A stretch of 64,000 bases of DNA from VRUE01 sp963703895 (GTDB taxonomy: Bacteria > Actinomycetota > Thermoleophilia > Solirubrobacterales > 70-9). Where the stretch lies: contig CAVPFX010000002.1 in NCBI GenBank assembly GCA_963703895.1, positions 248,001 through 312,000 of the forward strand, in the 5' to 3' direction. Within the stretch, counting starts at the first letter, position 1, and each line of letters opens with the position of its first letter. Of the stretch, positions 26,174 to 33,327 are shown piece by piece. Below the pieces are notes generated by a model. The model made no database searches. It saw nothing but the letters and a program-made list of their open reading frames with translations, and had not been told where the DNA came from. A program made the position numbers and the translations under genes.

Positions 26174-27738
26174 GGGGTCGCCTCGATCTCCCCGCGGATC
26201 GCCTCCTCGACGCATTCCGTCATCGCAGGCGCATCATCCTTGCCGTCTATTTGCCGGTAACCGTGATGCGCTTCGGTGGGGACGGAGGCGTGGCGCGGGC
26301 GCAGCAGCGAGACGCCGGCGCCGATCGCCGAGGTCGCGGCGAGAACCCAGAGCGCCGTGTGCATGTTGTGGATGAAGGGCTCGAGCTGGACGCTGGAGAG
26401 GCCGGAGGCGAGGCCGGAGAAGATCGCGAAGAGGACCGGTTTCGGCACGGCCGCGGTGACGATCGCCAGCACGAAGGCGATCGAGATCACGGCGCCGGTG
26501 TTCTGCAGCATCGTGCGGGCGCCGGCGGCGATGCCGCGGCGCTGCACCGGCACCGTGCCCATCATCGCCGCGGTGTTGGGCGAGTTGAACATCCCCGAGC
26601 CGATCCCGACCAGGCCGAGCCAGACCATGCTCTGCCAGTAAGCGCTGCCGGGCTCCAGCATCGTCATCCCGGCCAGGGCGATGGCGCTGACCAGCATGCC
26701 GAGCGCGGCGAGCATGCGCGAGCCGTGGCGGTCGGCCCAGATCCCCGCCAGCGGCGAGGCGACGAGCATGCCCAGCGCCATCGGCGCCAGCTTGATCCCG
26801 GCCGTGATCGGGTCATCGCCCTGGGCGCCCTGGAAGTAGAAGACGAAGATGAAGAGCAGGGCGAAGCGGGACATGCCGTTGATGAAGGCGGCGCCGGTGG
26901 CCGCCGCGAACATGCGGTTCTGGAAGATCGAGAGATCGAGCATCGGGGCGCGGCCGTGGTGCTCGATCGCGACGAAGAGGGGGAGGAGGACAGCGGCGAC
27001 GACGAGGCTGCCGATCACCAGCGGGTCGTCCCAGCCGGAGATGCCACCGCGCGAGATCCCGTAGACGAGCCCGGTGAGGCCGACGACGAAGGTGATGGTG
27101 CCGCCGGTGTCGAGGCCGCGCACGCTGTCGCGGCAAGCGAGCTCGCGCAGGGTGAGGGCGCTCCACGCGGCCCCGGCTATCGCCAGCGGCACGTTGAACC
27201 AGAAGACCCAGTGCCAGGAGATCGCCACCAGGGCGCCGCCGAGCACCGGGCCGAGGACCAGGCCGATCGCCGCCACCATCGTGTTGGTGCCCATCGCCAG
27301 GCCGAGCTGCTCGCGCGGGAAGGCGTCGGTGACCAGGGCCGGCCCGTTGGCGAAGATGAAGGCGCCGCCGACCCCCTGCACGATCCGCCAGAGGATCAGT
27401 TCGGTTCCACTGCCGGCGAAGCCGGCGCCGAGCGAGGCGAGGCCGAAGAGGATGAAGGCGCCGACGAAGGCGCTCTTGCGGCCGAAGAGGTCGGAAAGCC
27501 GACCGGCGGTGAGGACGAGCACGGTCGAGGAGATCATGTAGGCGAGGATCACCCAGACCAGTTCCAGCAGACTGGTCCCGAGCGCCCGCTCGAGGTCCGG
27601 CAGGGCGATGATCAGCGTCCCCGAGTTGGTCGCCACCAGCAGCATCCCGAGGCTGGTGCAGGAGAGGGCCCACCACTTGTAGTGCTTGTGGTCGGCGTCG
27701 ACGCCCGCCGTCGGCAAAAACCTCTTTCTTACGTTCAC
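26170..27738 (-). CDS. MFS multidrug exporter, DHA2 (EmrB/QacA) type
   Basis: A 522-residue polytopic protein with about 14 hydrophobic helices. Motif A of MFS is 'GRLSDLFGRKSAFVGAF' (about 79-95), motif C-like 'GLVLGPVLGGALVA' (about 156-170) marks drug/proton antiporters, and 'LPDLERALGTSLLELVWVILAYMI' is typical of DHA2. Substrate is unknown. It is followed by an overlapping MerR gene and is divergent from a ytoQ-like gene with only 31 bases between the start codons. Confidence 0.9.
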   Translation of the reverse strand: MNVRKRFLPTAGVDADHKHYKWWALSCTSLGMLLVATNSGTLIIALPDLERALGTSLLELVWVILAYMISSTVLVLTAGRLSDLFGRKSAFVGAFILFGLASLGAGFAGSGTELILWRIVQGVGGAFIFANGPALVTDAFPREQLGLAMGTNTMVAAIGLVLGPVLGGALVAISWHWVFWFNVPLAIAGAAWSALTLRELACRDSVRGLDTGGTITFVVGLTGLVYGISRGGISGWDDPLVIGSLVVAAVLLPLFVAIEHHGRAPMLDLSIFQNRMFAAATGAAFINGMSRFALLFIFVFYFQGAQGDDPITAGIKLAPMALGMLVASPLAGIWADRHGSRMLAALGMLVSAIALAGMTMLEPGSAYWQSMVWLGLVGIGSGMFNSPNTAAMMGTVPVQRRGIAAGARTMLQNTGAVISIAFVLAIVTAAVPKPVLFAIFSGLASGLSSVQLEPFIHNMHTALWVLAATSAIGAGVSLLRPRHASVPTEAHHGYRQIDGKDDAPAMTECVEEAIRGEIEATP

Positions 27739-27744
27739 GTCAAA

Positions 27745-27759
27745 TAGCGTAGCGCGCTA
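27745..27759. promoter_or_regulatory. Candidate operator between DHA2 exporter and ytoQ starts
   Basis: TAGCG-N5-CGCTA is an inverted repeat in the 31-base divergent spacer. Its position fits control of either gene by the MerR-type regulator encoded downstream of the exporter. Confidence 0.35.
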
Positions 27760-27769
27760 GGATTGGCCG

Positions 27770-28235
27770 ATGGCCGAGCGGATTTGGCGCGTCTATCTAT
27801 CTGGGGAGATCCACTCGGACTGGCGGGAGCGGATCGAGGCGGGGGTGCGAGAGGCCGAGCTGCCGGTCGAGCTTCTCGGCGCCGGTCACCGACCACGCCG
27901 CCTCCGATGACGCCGGGACGGGGACGCTGGGCGAGGAGAGCACGCCGTTCTGGCGCGACCACATGGGCGCCGGCGTCAACGCGATCCGCACCCAGACGCT
28001 GATCCGCGCTGCCGATCTCGTTGTCGTTCGCTTCGGCGACAAGTACCGCCAGTGGAACGCGGCCTTCGACGCCGGCTTCGCCGCCGCGCTCGGCAAGCCG
28101 ATCGTCACCCTGCACGACACCGAGCTCGACCACGCGCTGAAGGAGGTCGACCGGGCCGCGCAGGCAACCGCGCGCACCGCCGGGCAGGTGGTCGACGTCC
28201 TGCAGTACGTGATCGCCGGGCGCCTGCCCGGCTAG
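27770..28235 (+). pseudogene. ytoQ: YtoQ family protein, interrupted by a +1 frameshift
   Basis: The ATG at 27770 opens a reading frame ('RIWRVYLSGEIHSDWRERIEAGV') that matches the start of the YtoQ family, relatives of nucleoside deoxyribosyltransferases. It stops at 27908-27910 after 46 codons. Dropping one base near 27878 (CTC-g-GCG) restores 'APVTDHAASDDAG' and the well-conserved remainder: 'NAIRTQTLIRAADLVVVRFGD', 'QWNAAFDAGFAAALGKPI' and 'LHDTELDHALKEVD'. The repaired product would be 154 residues, the normal length. The intact codon structure on both sides says that the shift is recent, a sequencing/assembly error, or a programmed +1 shift. Confidence 0.85.
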
Positions 28236-28261
28236 GCTTTGTCCCATGTAGTGGGCCGGTG

Positions 28262-28345
28262 CCCCGGGAGCCGCGGGCTCCCGGGGTCACCTCTGAGGCC
28301 GGTTTGGATCGCCGCTTTGGACACGGCGTCCGGCCTCATTTCTTG
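28262..28345 (+). terminator. Tandem hairpins after ytoQ
   Basis: CCCCGGGAGC (28262-28271) pairs with GCTCCCGGGG (28276-28285). A second stem TGAGGCCGG (28294-28302)/CCGGCCTCA (28330-28338), with inner CGCCG/CGGCG, is followed by TTTCTT. The second one is a plausible Rho-independent terminator, between convergent genes. Confidence 0.6.
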
Positions 28346-28376
28346 CCTCCATCGCGGAGGCGGAAGCTCGGACCGC

Positions 28377-28904
28377 CTACGCACCGCTCGCTTTCATGAG
28401 GTGGGCGGCCAGCGCGCCGGCGCTGATCCCGGCGAGCACGGTCCCCGCCACTTCGCCGCTGGTCGGTTGCGACTCTTTGTAGGCGAGAGGAGCGTAGAAG
28501 CCACGCCCAATGCGCTGGATCGGCTTGGGAGAGAGCTTCTCCGCCACGTGCCATAGGGTGTTCGAGACGCTGTCGCCGGAAATGGAATATCCCTCGGCCT
28601 GGAGCACTTCCGTGACTTCCTTGGCGCGAATCTTTCGTACCTCTCGGTTCACTACGCCAACGACGAGAGCCTGTAGGTCGGTCAATTGGTGCGCGGGTTG
28701 CGCCGCTGTGAGAGTCCCGGCCTCGTGAGGGTTCGCCACAAGCGCCTGCATGAGCGCAACGAGATCGCGCCAGCGAGCGAACTCGCTCTGCCGCTCCTCC
28801 AGCTCGAGCTGCATCTGGGCGAGGGTCTCTTCCGCTTCGGGGAGCCTTGCCAGGATGCTGGATGGATCGGCAAGGTCAACATTTAGTGACTTTGAAGTGG
28901 TCAT
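28377..28904 (-). CDS. Small coiled-coil/winged-helix protein of unknown function
   Basis: A 175-residue protein. ATG at 28904 is chosen because a TACAAT -10 box ends 7 bases upstream, which would make the message leaderless; a longer frame reaches 29090 but would cross the radical SAM gene. Residues 12-60 predict a coiled coil ('LPEAEETLAQMQLELEERQSEF'). 'KIRAKEVTEVLQAEGYSISGDSVSNTLWHVAEKL' (about 95-130) looks like a winged helix, and the end is glycine/alanine-rich and hydrophobic ('GTVLAGISAGALAAHL'), possibly membrane-associated. A 22-bp palindrome covers its promoter. No family recognised. Confidence 0.65.
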   Translation of the reverse strand: MTTSKSLNVDLADPSSILARLPEAEETLAQMQLELEERQSEFARWRDLVALMQALVANPHEAGTLTAAQPAHQLTDLQALVVGVVNREVRKIRAKEVTEVLQAEGYSISGDSVSNTLWHVAEKLSPKPIQRIGRGFYAPLAYKESQPTSGEVAGTVLAGISAGALAAHLMKASGA

Positions 28905-28908
28905 TGAA

Positions 28909-28930
28909 ACATTGTAGCGCGCTTCAATGT
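28909..28930. promoter_or_regulatory. 22-bp near-perfect palindrome over the -10 box
   Basis: ACATTGTAGCG/CGCTTCAATGT is a palindrome with one mismatched pair. It includes ATTGTA, the complement of the TACAAT -10 of the gene at 28904, so a bound protein would block that promoter. Confidence 0.6.
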
Positions 28931-28952
28931 CATCAATGATGCCCAGGTTTGC

Positions 28953-28985
28953 TTGACGTCCTTTCGCTATGCGAACATACGTTCG
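28953..28985 (+). promoter_or_regulatory. Promoter with LexA-type SOS box upstream of the radical SAM gene
   Basis: CGAAC-ATAC-GTTCG (28972-28985) matches the Gram-positive/actinobacterial LexA box CGAAC-N4-GTTCG exactly. TTGACG (28953-28958) lies 17 bases before CATACG (28976-28981), a weak -10 within the box. The start ATG at 28987 falls at the expected transcription start, suggesting a leaderless, LexA-repressed message. Confidence 0.7.
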
Positions 28986-28986
28986 T

Positions 28987-30072
28987 ATGAGGTGGGACGA
29001 ACAGCGAGTCGAGAACGATCTGCGCCTCCCCAGCGTGGGGGATGGCACGACGGTGCGAACCTTCGACGCGCCGGAGGCGATGGGCGTCAACTTCCACGAG
29101 GTCCGCGCCCGCTCGGCGCTGAATCAGGTCCCCGGCGGTCGCTACGGCTTCAATTGGACGATCAACCCCTATCGGGGATGCACTCATGCCTGTGTGTTCT
29201 GCTTTGCCCGGCGCACGCATACATATCTCGACCTCAATGCGGGCCGGGACTTCGAGCGCGAGATCGTGGTCAAGGTGAACGTGCCGGAGCTGCTTCGCAG
29301 CGAGCTCGGGCGCGATAGCTGGAAGCGGGACCTGGTGGCGTTGGGGACCAACACCGATCCCTACCAGTGGGTTGAGAGCCGCTACCGGATGATGCCGCCG
29401 ATCCTGGCGGCGCTCGAGCAGGCGCAGACGCCGGTCTCGGTGCTGACCAAGTCGCCGCTGGTGATGCGCGACGTCGAGATCTTCGCCCGTATGGCAAAGC
29501 ACTTGCCGGTCTCCGTCAACCTCTCCGTGCCCACCCTCGACGAGGAGGCCTGGCGCGCAACTGAGCCGCACACGCCGAGCCCCTTAGCCCGCCTCGACGC
29601 CGTTGCCGAGCTGCGTCGCCGCGGCATCGACTCCGGGGTGCTGATCGCTCCCCTGATGCCCGGCATCAACGACTCTCCCGAGCAGGTGCAGCCGATCGTT
29701 GACCGCGCCCGGGAGGCCGGCGCCAGCTTCCTCGGCGGCGTCGCCCTCCACCTCCGCGACGAGGTCAAGGACGTCTTCTTCGCCTGGCTGGAGGCCAAAC
29801 GTCCCGATCTCTTGCCCCGTTACGAAGCCCTTTACCGCGGCCGTGCCCACATGCAGCCCTCGGATCGCGCCAAGCTCAGTCGCCGGGTTCGCGGCTGGGG
29901 CCGGAGCACTCGAAGTACCAAGAGCAGCCCCTCGAGGGAAGAGCCGGGCGGGGGCTCGAAGGCGGGACGGCGGTCCTCTCGACTGGCGGATACTCAAAAT
30001 CGCCGCCCCTCCGGCGGCGATTTGTCAGACGGGAGGGCTGCCGCCCCGCCTCCCCAGCCGCGCCTGTTCTGA
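28987..30072 (+). CDS. Rv2578c-family radical SAM protein
   Basis: A 361-residue iron-sulfur protein. ATG at 28987 gives the family's usual 'MRWDEQR' start and lies 2 bases after the LexA box; an upstream ATG at 28969 would put the box inside the gene. The cluster motif C65-x3-C69-x2-C72 lies in 'YRGCTHACVFCFARRTHTY'; 'ALGTNTDPYQWVESRYRMM' and 'VLTKSPLVMRDVEIF' are typical of this spore-photoproduct-lyase-like family. The last 60 residues are a disordered Ser/Arg/Pro linker ending in QPRLF, which resembles a sliding-clamp-binding pentapeptide. The reaction is unknown; SOS control and clamp binding would point to DNA repair. A perfect 11-bp hairpin (29997-30023) lies in the linker-coding part. 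Confidence 0.85.
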   Translation: MRWDEQRVENDLRLPSVGDGTTVRTFDAPEAMGVNFHEVRARSALNQVPGGRYGFNWTINPYRGCTHACVFCFARRTHTYLDLNAGRDFEREIVVKVNVPELLRSELGRDSWKRDLVALGTNTDPYQWVESRYRMMPPILAALEQAQTPVSVLTKSPLVMRDVEIFARMAKHLPVSVNLSVPTLDEEAWRATEPHTPSPLARLDAVAELRRRGIDSGVLIAPLMPGINDSPEQVQPIVDRAREAGASFLGGVALHLRDEVKDVFFAWLEAKRPDLLPRYEALYRGRAHMQPSDRAKLSRRVRGWGRSTRSTKSSPSREEPGGGSKAGRRSSRLADTQNRRPSGGDLSDGRAAAPPPQPRLF

Positions 30073-30140
30073 CCTTCACATCGCCAAGTCGATGTATTTA
30101 GCGCGCCACAAGTGCGGATTCTTCCGGCAAGGTCAAGCGG

Positions 30141-30374
30141 GTGCTGCCGGATCTCTCCGAGGGTGTCGTCTCAATCACCCAGGTGCTCGAAGCACTGGCG
30201 GCATCGATTGGCTCTGGCCTCGTGGTCGGGGGCTTCGTCGGCGGAGCGGCCAGTTTCGCCTGGACTCGCTCGCGCACGATGTCGGAGAAATGGGCGCTGA
30301 TTGGGAGCTATGCCGGCGGTCTGGCGGCATTGGCTTCGCTCGCCATTGATATGATGGGGAAACGTTTTGTCTGA
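30141..30374 (+). CDS. Small membrane protein, unknown function
   Basis: A 77-residue protein from GTG at 30141, the only usable start after an in-frame stop at 30099. Two hydrophobic helices are visible: 'ASIGSGLVVGGFVGGAASFAW' (about 21-41) and 'LIGSYAGGLAALASLAIDMM' (about 53-72), separated by a basic loop. Upstream, ACATCG-N6-CGATGT (30078-30095) is a palindrome that may serve as operator. The stop overlaps the next gene by 8 bases. Nothing in the sequence assigns a function. Confidence 0.5.
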   Translation: MLPDLSEGVVSITQVLEALAASIGSGLVVGGFVGGAASFAWTRSRTMSEKWALIGSYAGGLAALASLAIDMMGKRFV

Positions 30375-30585
30375 TAAAGAACTAAGCAGGCTCTTCAGAA
30401 ACGCCAACGTCGGCCTGGCCGTCGGTCTCACCGTCCTAGTCCTGGGCTTCTTCCCGGCCCGTCACAGCGAAGTAGCTACCACCGCGTTGGGCCTAGCTAT
30501 GTTCACCATCAGCATGGGTATTTACCTTGGCCTCAGTATTCGCGATGAGCGGGCGCGTAAACGGCGCACCCCCCGCTCGCCCTAG
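30367..30585 (+). CDS. Small two-helix membrane protein, unknown function
   Basis: A 72-residue protein with TTG start, overlapping the preceding small gene by 8 bases. Helices at about 15-31 ('VGLAVGLTVLVLGFFPA') and 39-57 ('TALGLAMFTISMGIYLGLS') are followed by a basic tail 'RDERARKRRTPRSP', predicting both ends in the cytoplasm. It overlaps the convergent ligase gene by 4 bases. The pair downstream of an SOS-type gene is reminiscent of damage-induced membrane peptides, but that is only a positional guess. Confidence 0.5.
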   Translation: MSDKELSRLFRNANVGLAVGLTVLVLGFFPARHSEVATTALGLAMFTISMGIYLGLSIRDERARKRRTPRSP

Positions 30586-31529
30586 CCTTCGTCCAGGTCC
30601 GAGTACAGGCACTCCTCCGGCGCCTTGTCGTCGCGAAAGCGGTGGAAGCGCCCGCCGTGGCGGATCCGGCCCGCGGCGGCGTGGTCGTAGCCGATCTCGA
30701 TCACCAGCTCGGGTCTTAGCGCCACCCACTCGAGATCGCGGCCGCCGGTCCAGCGGCTCGGCTCGGCGGTGCCACTGTCTCCCGTCTCGAGGGGTTCGAG
30801 CAGAGTTCGCAGGCTCCGTTTCGTCTCCTGGCTGAAGCCCGAGATGTGGCCGACGGAGCGCAGCTCGCCGTCGTCGTAGAGGCCGAGGATCAGCGAGCCG
30901 ACGGTGCCCTCCTCCTTGCCGGGCCGCCAGCCCATCACCACGCAGTCGATCGTGCGCTCGCGCTTGACCTTCGCCATCCCTTTGCGCTTGCCGGGGATGT
31001 AGGGGGCGTCGAGCTGCTTGGCCATCGTCCCCTCGGTGCGTCGCAGCCATTCCTCCGCTTGCTCGGTGTCGCGGCTGAGCACGCTGGTCTCCACCGAGGT
31101 GGCGTCGAGCAGTCGCTCCAACCGCTCGCGGCGCTCCCCGAACGGGACCTCGAGCAGCGACTCGTCGCCCTCGGCGAGCAGGTCGAAGGCGACGAGGCCT
31201 GCCGGGATCTCCTTCGAGAGCAGCGTGATCCGCGACTCGGCCGGATGGATGCGGCTCTGCAGGGCGTCGAACTCGATCTGGCCATCGGCGTCGCGAATGA
31301 CCAGCTCGCCGTCGAGCACGTAGCGCCCCAGCGGGAAGCTCAGCTCGGGGAAGTAGCGGGAAAGGTTTTTGCCGCCGCGCGACTGGATGTAGGAGTCAGC
31401 ACCGTCGACGAAGACGATCGCGCGGAAGCCGTCGAGCTTCTGCTCGTAGGCCCACTCCTCGCCAAGCGGCAGCTCTTTGCGGGTCAGCGCCAGCTGCGGT
31501 TTGATCGGTGGTGCGAGCGGCAGGTTCAC
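30582..31529 (-). CDS. ligC: ATP-dependent DNA ligase (LigC-type)
   Basis: A 315-residue ligase with adenylation and OB-fold domains only. Motif I is 'YEQKLDGFRA' with Lys31 as the AMP-accepting residue; motif III 'LVAFDLLAEG', motif IV 'EGTMAKQLDAPY' and motif V 'MAKVKRERTIDCVVMGWRPG' follow, and the OB fold ends near 'RFHRFRDDKAPEECL'. The size and the lack of polymerase or nuclease modules fit actinobacterial LigC, a repair ligase. No Ku gene is adjacent. It is the last gene after the oligopeptide transporter operon, with 84 bases between. Confidence 0.85.
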   Translation of the reverse strand: MNLPLAPPIKPQLALTRKELPLGEEWAYEQKLDGFRAIVFVDGADSYIQSRGGKNLSRYFPELSFPLGRYVLDGELVIRDADGQIEFDALQSRIHPAESRITLLSKEIPAGLVAFDLLAEGDESLLEVPFGERRERLERLLDATSVETSVLSRDTEQAEEWLRRTEGTMAKQLDAPYIPGKRKGMAKVKRERTIDCVVMGWRPGKEEGTVGSLILGLYDDGELRSVGHISGFSQETKRSLRTLLEPLETGDSGTAEPSRWTGGRDLEWVALRPELVIEIGYDHAAAGRIRHGGRFHRFRDDKAPEECLYSDLDEG

Positions 31530-31577
31530 CTGCCACAGTTTGCCTGGCCGGGCCTCAGATAGGTCTCGCGCGCGGCC

Positions 31578-31637
31578 CGGACTCAGGTGGTCCCAGTGCC
31601 TCGCGGCTCGGACTCAGGTAGTTCCCAGGGCCTCGCG
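31578..31637. repeat. Imperfect tandem duplication over the stop of the ABC ATPase gene
   Basis: CGGACTCAGGT...CCCAG-GCCTCGCG occurs at 31578-31605 and again at 31609-31637 with a 31-base period and a few differences. On the minus strand each copy encodes 'EALG(T/P)(T/P)-stop', so the end of the gene has been copied once downstream. Confidence 0.75.
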
Positions 31638-33269
31638 CCGCGCCCGTGCTTCGCGTGGGTCGGGTATCGGCACCGCGGCGAGCAGTTGCTTCGTGTAGGG
31701 GTCCTGGGGTCGCTCGCAAACCTGGTCGGCCGGGCCTTCCTCGACGATCTTGCCCCGGTACATCACGGCGATCCGGTCGGAGACGTGGCGGACGACGCCG
31801 ATGTCGTGGGCGACGAAGATGTAGGTGAGTCCGAAGTCGGCCTGCAGCTCGGAGAGCAGGTCGAGGATCTGGGCCCGGATCGAGACGTCGAGGGCGGAGA
31901 CCGGCTCGTCGGCGACGATCAGCTTCGGCCGCAGCGCCAGCGCCCTGGCGATCCCGATCCGCTGCCGCTGACCACCGGAGAACTCGTGCGGAAAGCGGTC
32001 GTAGTGCTCGGCCGAGAGGCCGACCCGGTCGAGCAGCCCTTGCACCTCCCGGCGCAGCTCGCCGCCCTTCGCCCTGCCTTGCAGCCGCAGCGGCTCGCCG
32101 ACTATCTGACCGATTCGCTTGCGCGGGTTGAGCGAGGCGAAGGGATCCTGGAAGACCATCTGCATCTCGCGCCGCAGCGGCTGCATCTCACGGCGTGAGA
32201 GCCCGACGAGCTCACGGCCCTCGAAGCGGACCGAGCCCGCGCTCGGCGCCAGCAGCTGCAGGATCGCGCGCGAGAGCGTCGACTTGCCGCTGCCCGACTC
32301 TCCCACTAGGCCGAGCGTCTCGCCCTGGCGCACGCTGAAGCTGACGCCGTCGACCGCCCGCACCTGGTCGACCTCGCGGTCGACCAGTAGGCCGCGCTTG
32401 ACCGGGAAGTGCTTGACCAGGTCGGTCACCTCGAGCAGCGGCTCGCTCTCGCGCTGTGCCCGCAGCGGCGCCGCCGCGTCGAGCCGCACCACGGCGTCGA
32501 GGAGCTTGCGGGTGTAGGGATCGCTCGGCGAGTAGAAGATCTGGTCGAGACCACCGCGCTCGACGATCACGCCGTCGTGCATGACCAGCACCCGGTCGGC
32601 GACCTCGGCGACGACGCCGAGGTCGTGGGTGATCAGGATCGTCGCCAGGCCGCGCTCGCGGTTGAGCCGCTCGAGCAGGGCGAGGATCTGAGCTTGCACG
32701 GTGACGTCGAGCGCCGTCGTCGGCTCGTCCGCGATCAGGATCTCCGGCTCCAGCGCGAGCGCCATCGCGATCATCGCCCGCTGGCGCATCCCGCCCGAGA
32801 ACTGGTGCGGGTAGTCGTCGACCCGCTGTGTCGCGTTCGGGATGCCGACCGAGTCGAGCAGCTCAACCGCGCGCTCGTGGGCTTGGCCTGCGCTCACGCC
32901 GCTGTCGTGGGCGCGGATCGCCTCGGCGATCTGCCAACCGATCTTGTAGACCGGGTTGAAGGACGTCATCGGATCCTGGAAGACCATGCCGACCCGCGCG
33001 CCCCGCACCGCCTGCAGCTCACTCTCGCCGGCCGTCACCAGCTCCTGCTCGCCGAGCTTGATCGAGCCGGCGATCTCGGCATTGGGCGAACGGGTGAGGC
33101 CGAGGACCGTCTGCGCGGTGACGCTCTTGCCTGAGCCCGACTCGCCGACGATCGCCAGCACCTCGCCGGGTTGGAGCTCGAAGGAGACGCCGCGAACCGC
33201 CTGCACGCGACCGCTCTGCGTGGCGAAGGTGACCCGCAGATCCTCGACCGTGAGCATCGCCCCGCTCAC
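31614..33269 (-). CDS. Fused oligopeptide/dipeptide ABC transporter ATPase (DppD-DppF type)
   Basis: A 551-residue protein with two complete ABC ATPase domains. Domain 1 (about 5-260): Walker A 'GESGSGKSVTAQ', signature 'SGGMRQRAMIAMALALEP', Walker B 'ILIADEPTTALD'. Domain 2 (about 285-530): 'GESGSGKSTLSRAIL', 'SGGQRQRIGIARALALRP', 'LIVADEPVSALD'. Each domain is followed by the oligopeptide-transporter C-terminal segment ('DPYTRKLLDAV', 'DPYTKQLLAAVPIPDP'). It powers import through the two permeases encoded upstream. A hairpin separates it from the permease gene. Confidence 0.92.
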   Translation of the reverse strand: MSGAMLTVEDLRVTFATQSGRVQAVRGVSFELQPGEVLAIVGESGSGKSVTAQTVLGLTRSPNAEIAGSIKLGEQELVTAGESELQAVRGARVGMVFQDPMTSFNPVYKIGWQIAEAIRAHDSGVSAGQAHERAVELLDSVGIPNATQRVDDYPHQFSGGMRQRAMIAMALALEPEILIADEPTTALDVTVQAQILALLERLNRERGLATILITHDLGVVAEVADRVLVMHDGVIVERGGLDQIFYSPSDPYTRKLLDAVVRLDAAAPLRAQRESEPLLEVTDLVKHFPVKRGLLVDREVDQVRAVDGVSFSVRQGETLGLVGESGSGKSTLSRAILQLLAPSAGSVRFEGRELVGLSRREMQPLRREMQMVFQDPFASLNPRKRIGQIVGEPLRLQGRAKGGELRREVQGLLDRVGLSAEHYDRFPHEFSGGQRQRIGIARALALRPKLIVADEPVSALDVSIRAQILDLLSELQADFGLTYIFVAHDIGVVRHVSDRIAVMYRGKIVEEGPADQVCERPQDPYTKQLLAAVPIPDPREARARREALGTT

Positions 33270-33277
33270 ACAACCCC

Positions 33278-33326
33278 CTTCCGGTGCGCTTTATGTGGGC
33301 ATAGGCGACAAAAGGCGCACCGGAAG
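33278..33326. repeat. 19-bp inverted repeat between permease and ATPase genes
   Basis: The arms 33278-33296 and 33308-33326 pair over 19 positions with one G-T pair and one mismatch; the outer 12 bp (CTTCCGGTGCGC) are perfect. The loop is 11 bases. It sits just after the permease stop within an operon, where it could stabilise the upstream message or attenuate the downstream gene. Confidence 0.8.
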
Positions 33327-33327
33327 C

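Noticed and set aside
25960..27747. 595-codon plus-strand frame opposite the DHA2 exporter
   Set aside because: Asp/Glu/Arg/Gly-rich low-complexity translation typical of antisense frames in high-GC DNA.
29997..30023. Perfect 11-bp hairpin with 5-base loop as terminator
   Set aside because: It lies inside the coding region for the linker of the radical SAM protein, 50 bases before the stop, and has no T-tract in the direction of transcription.
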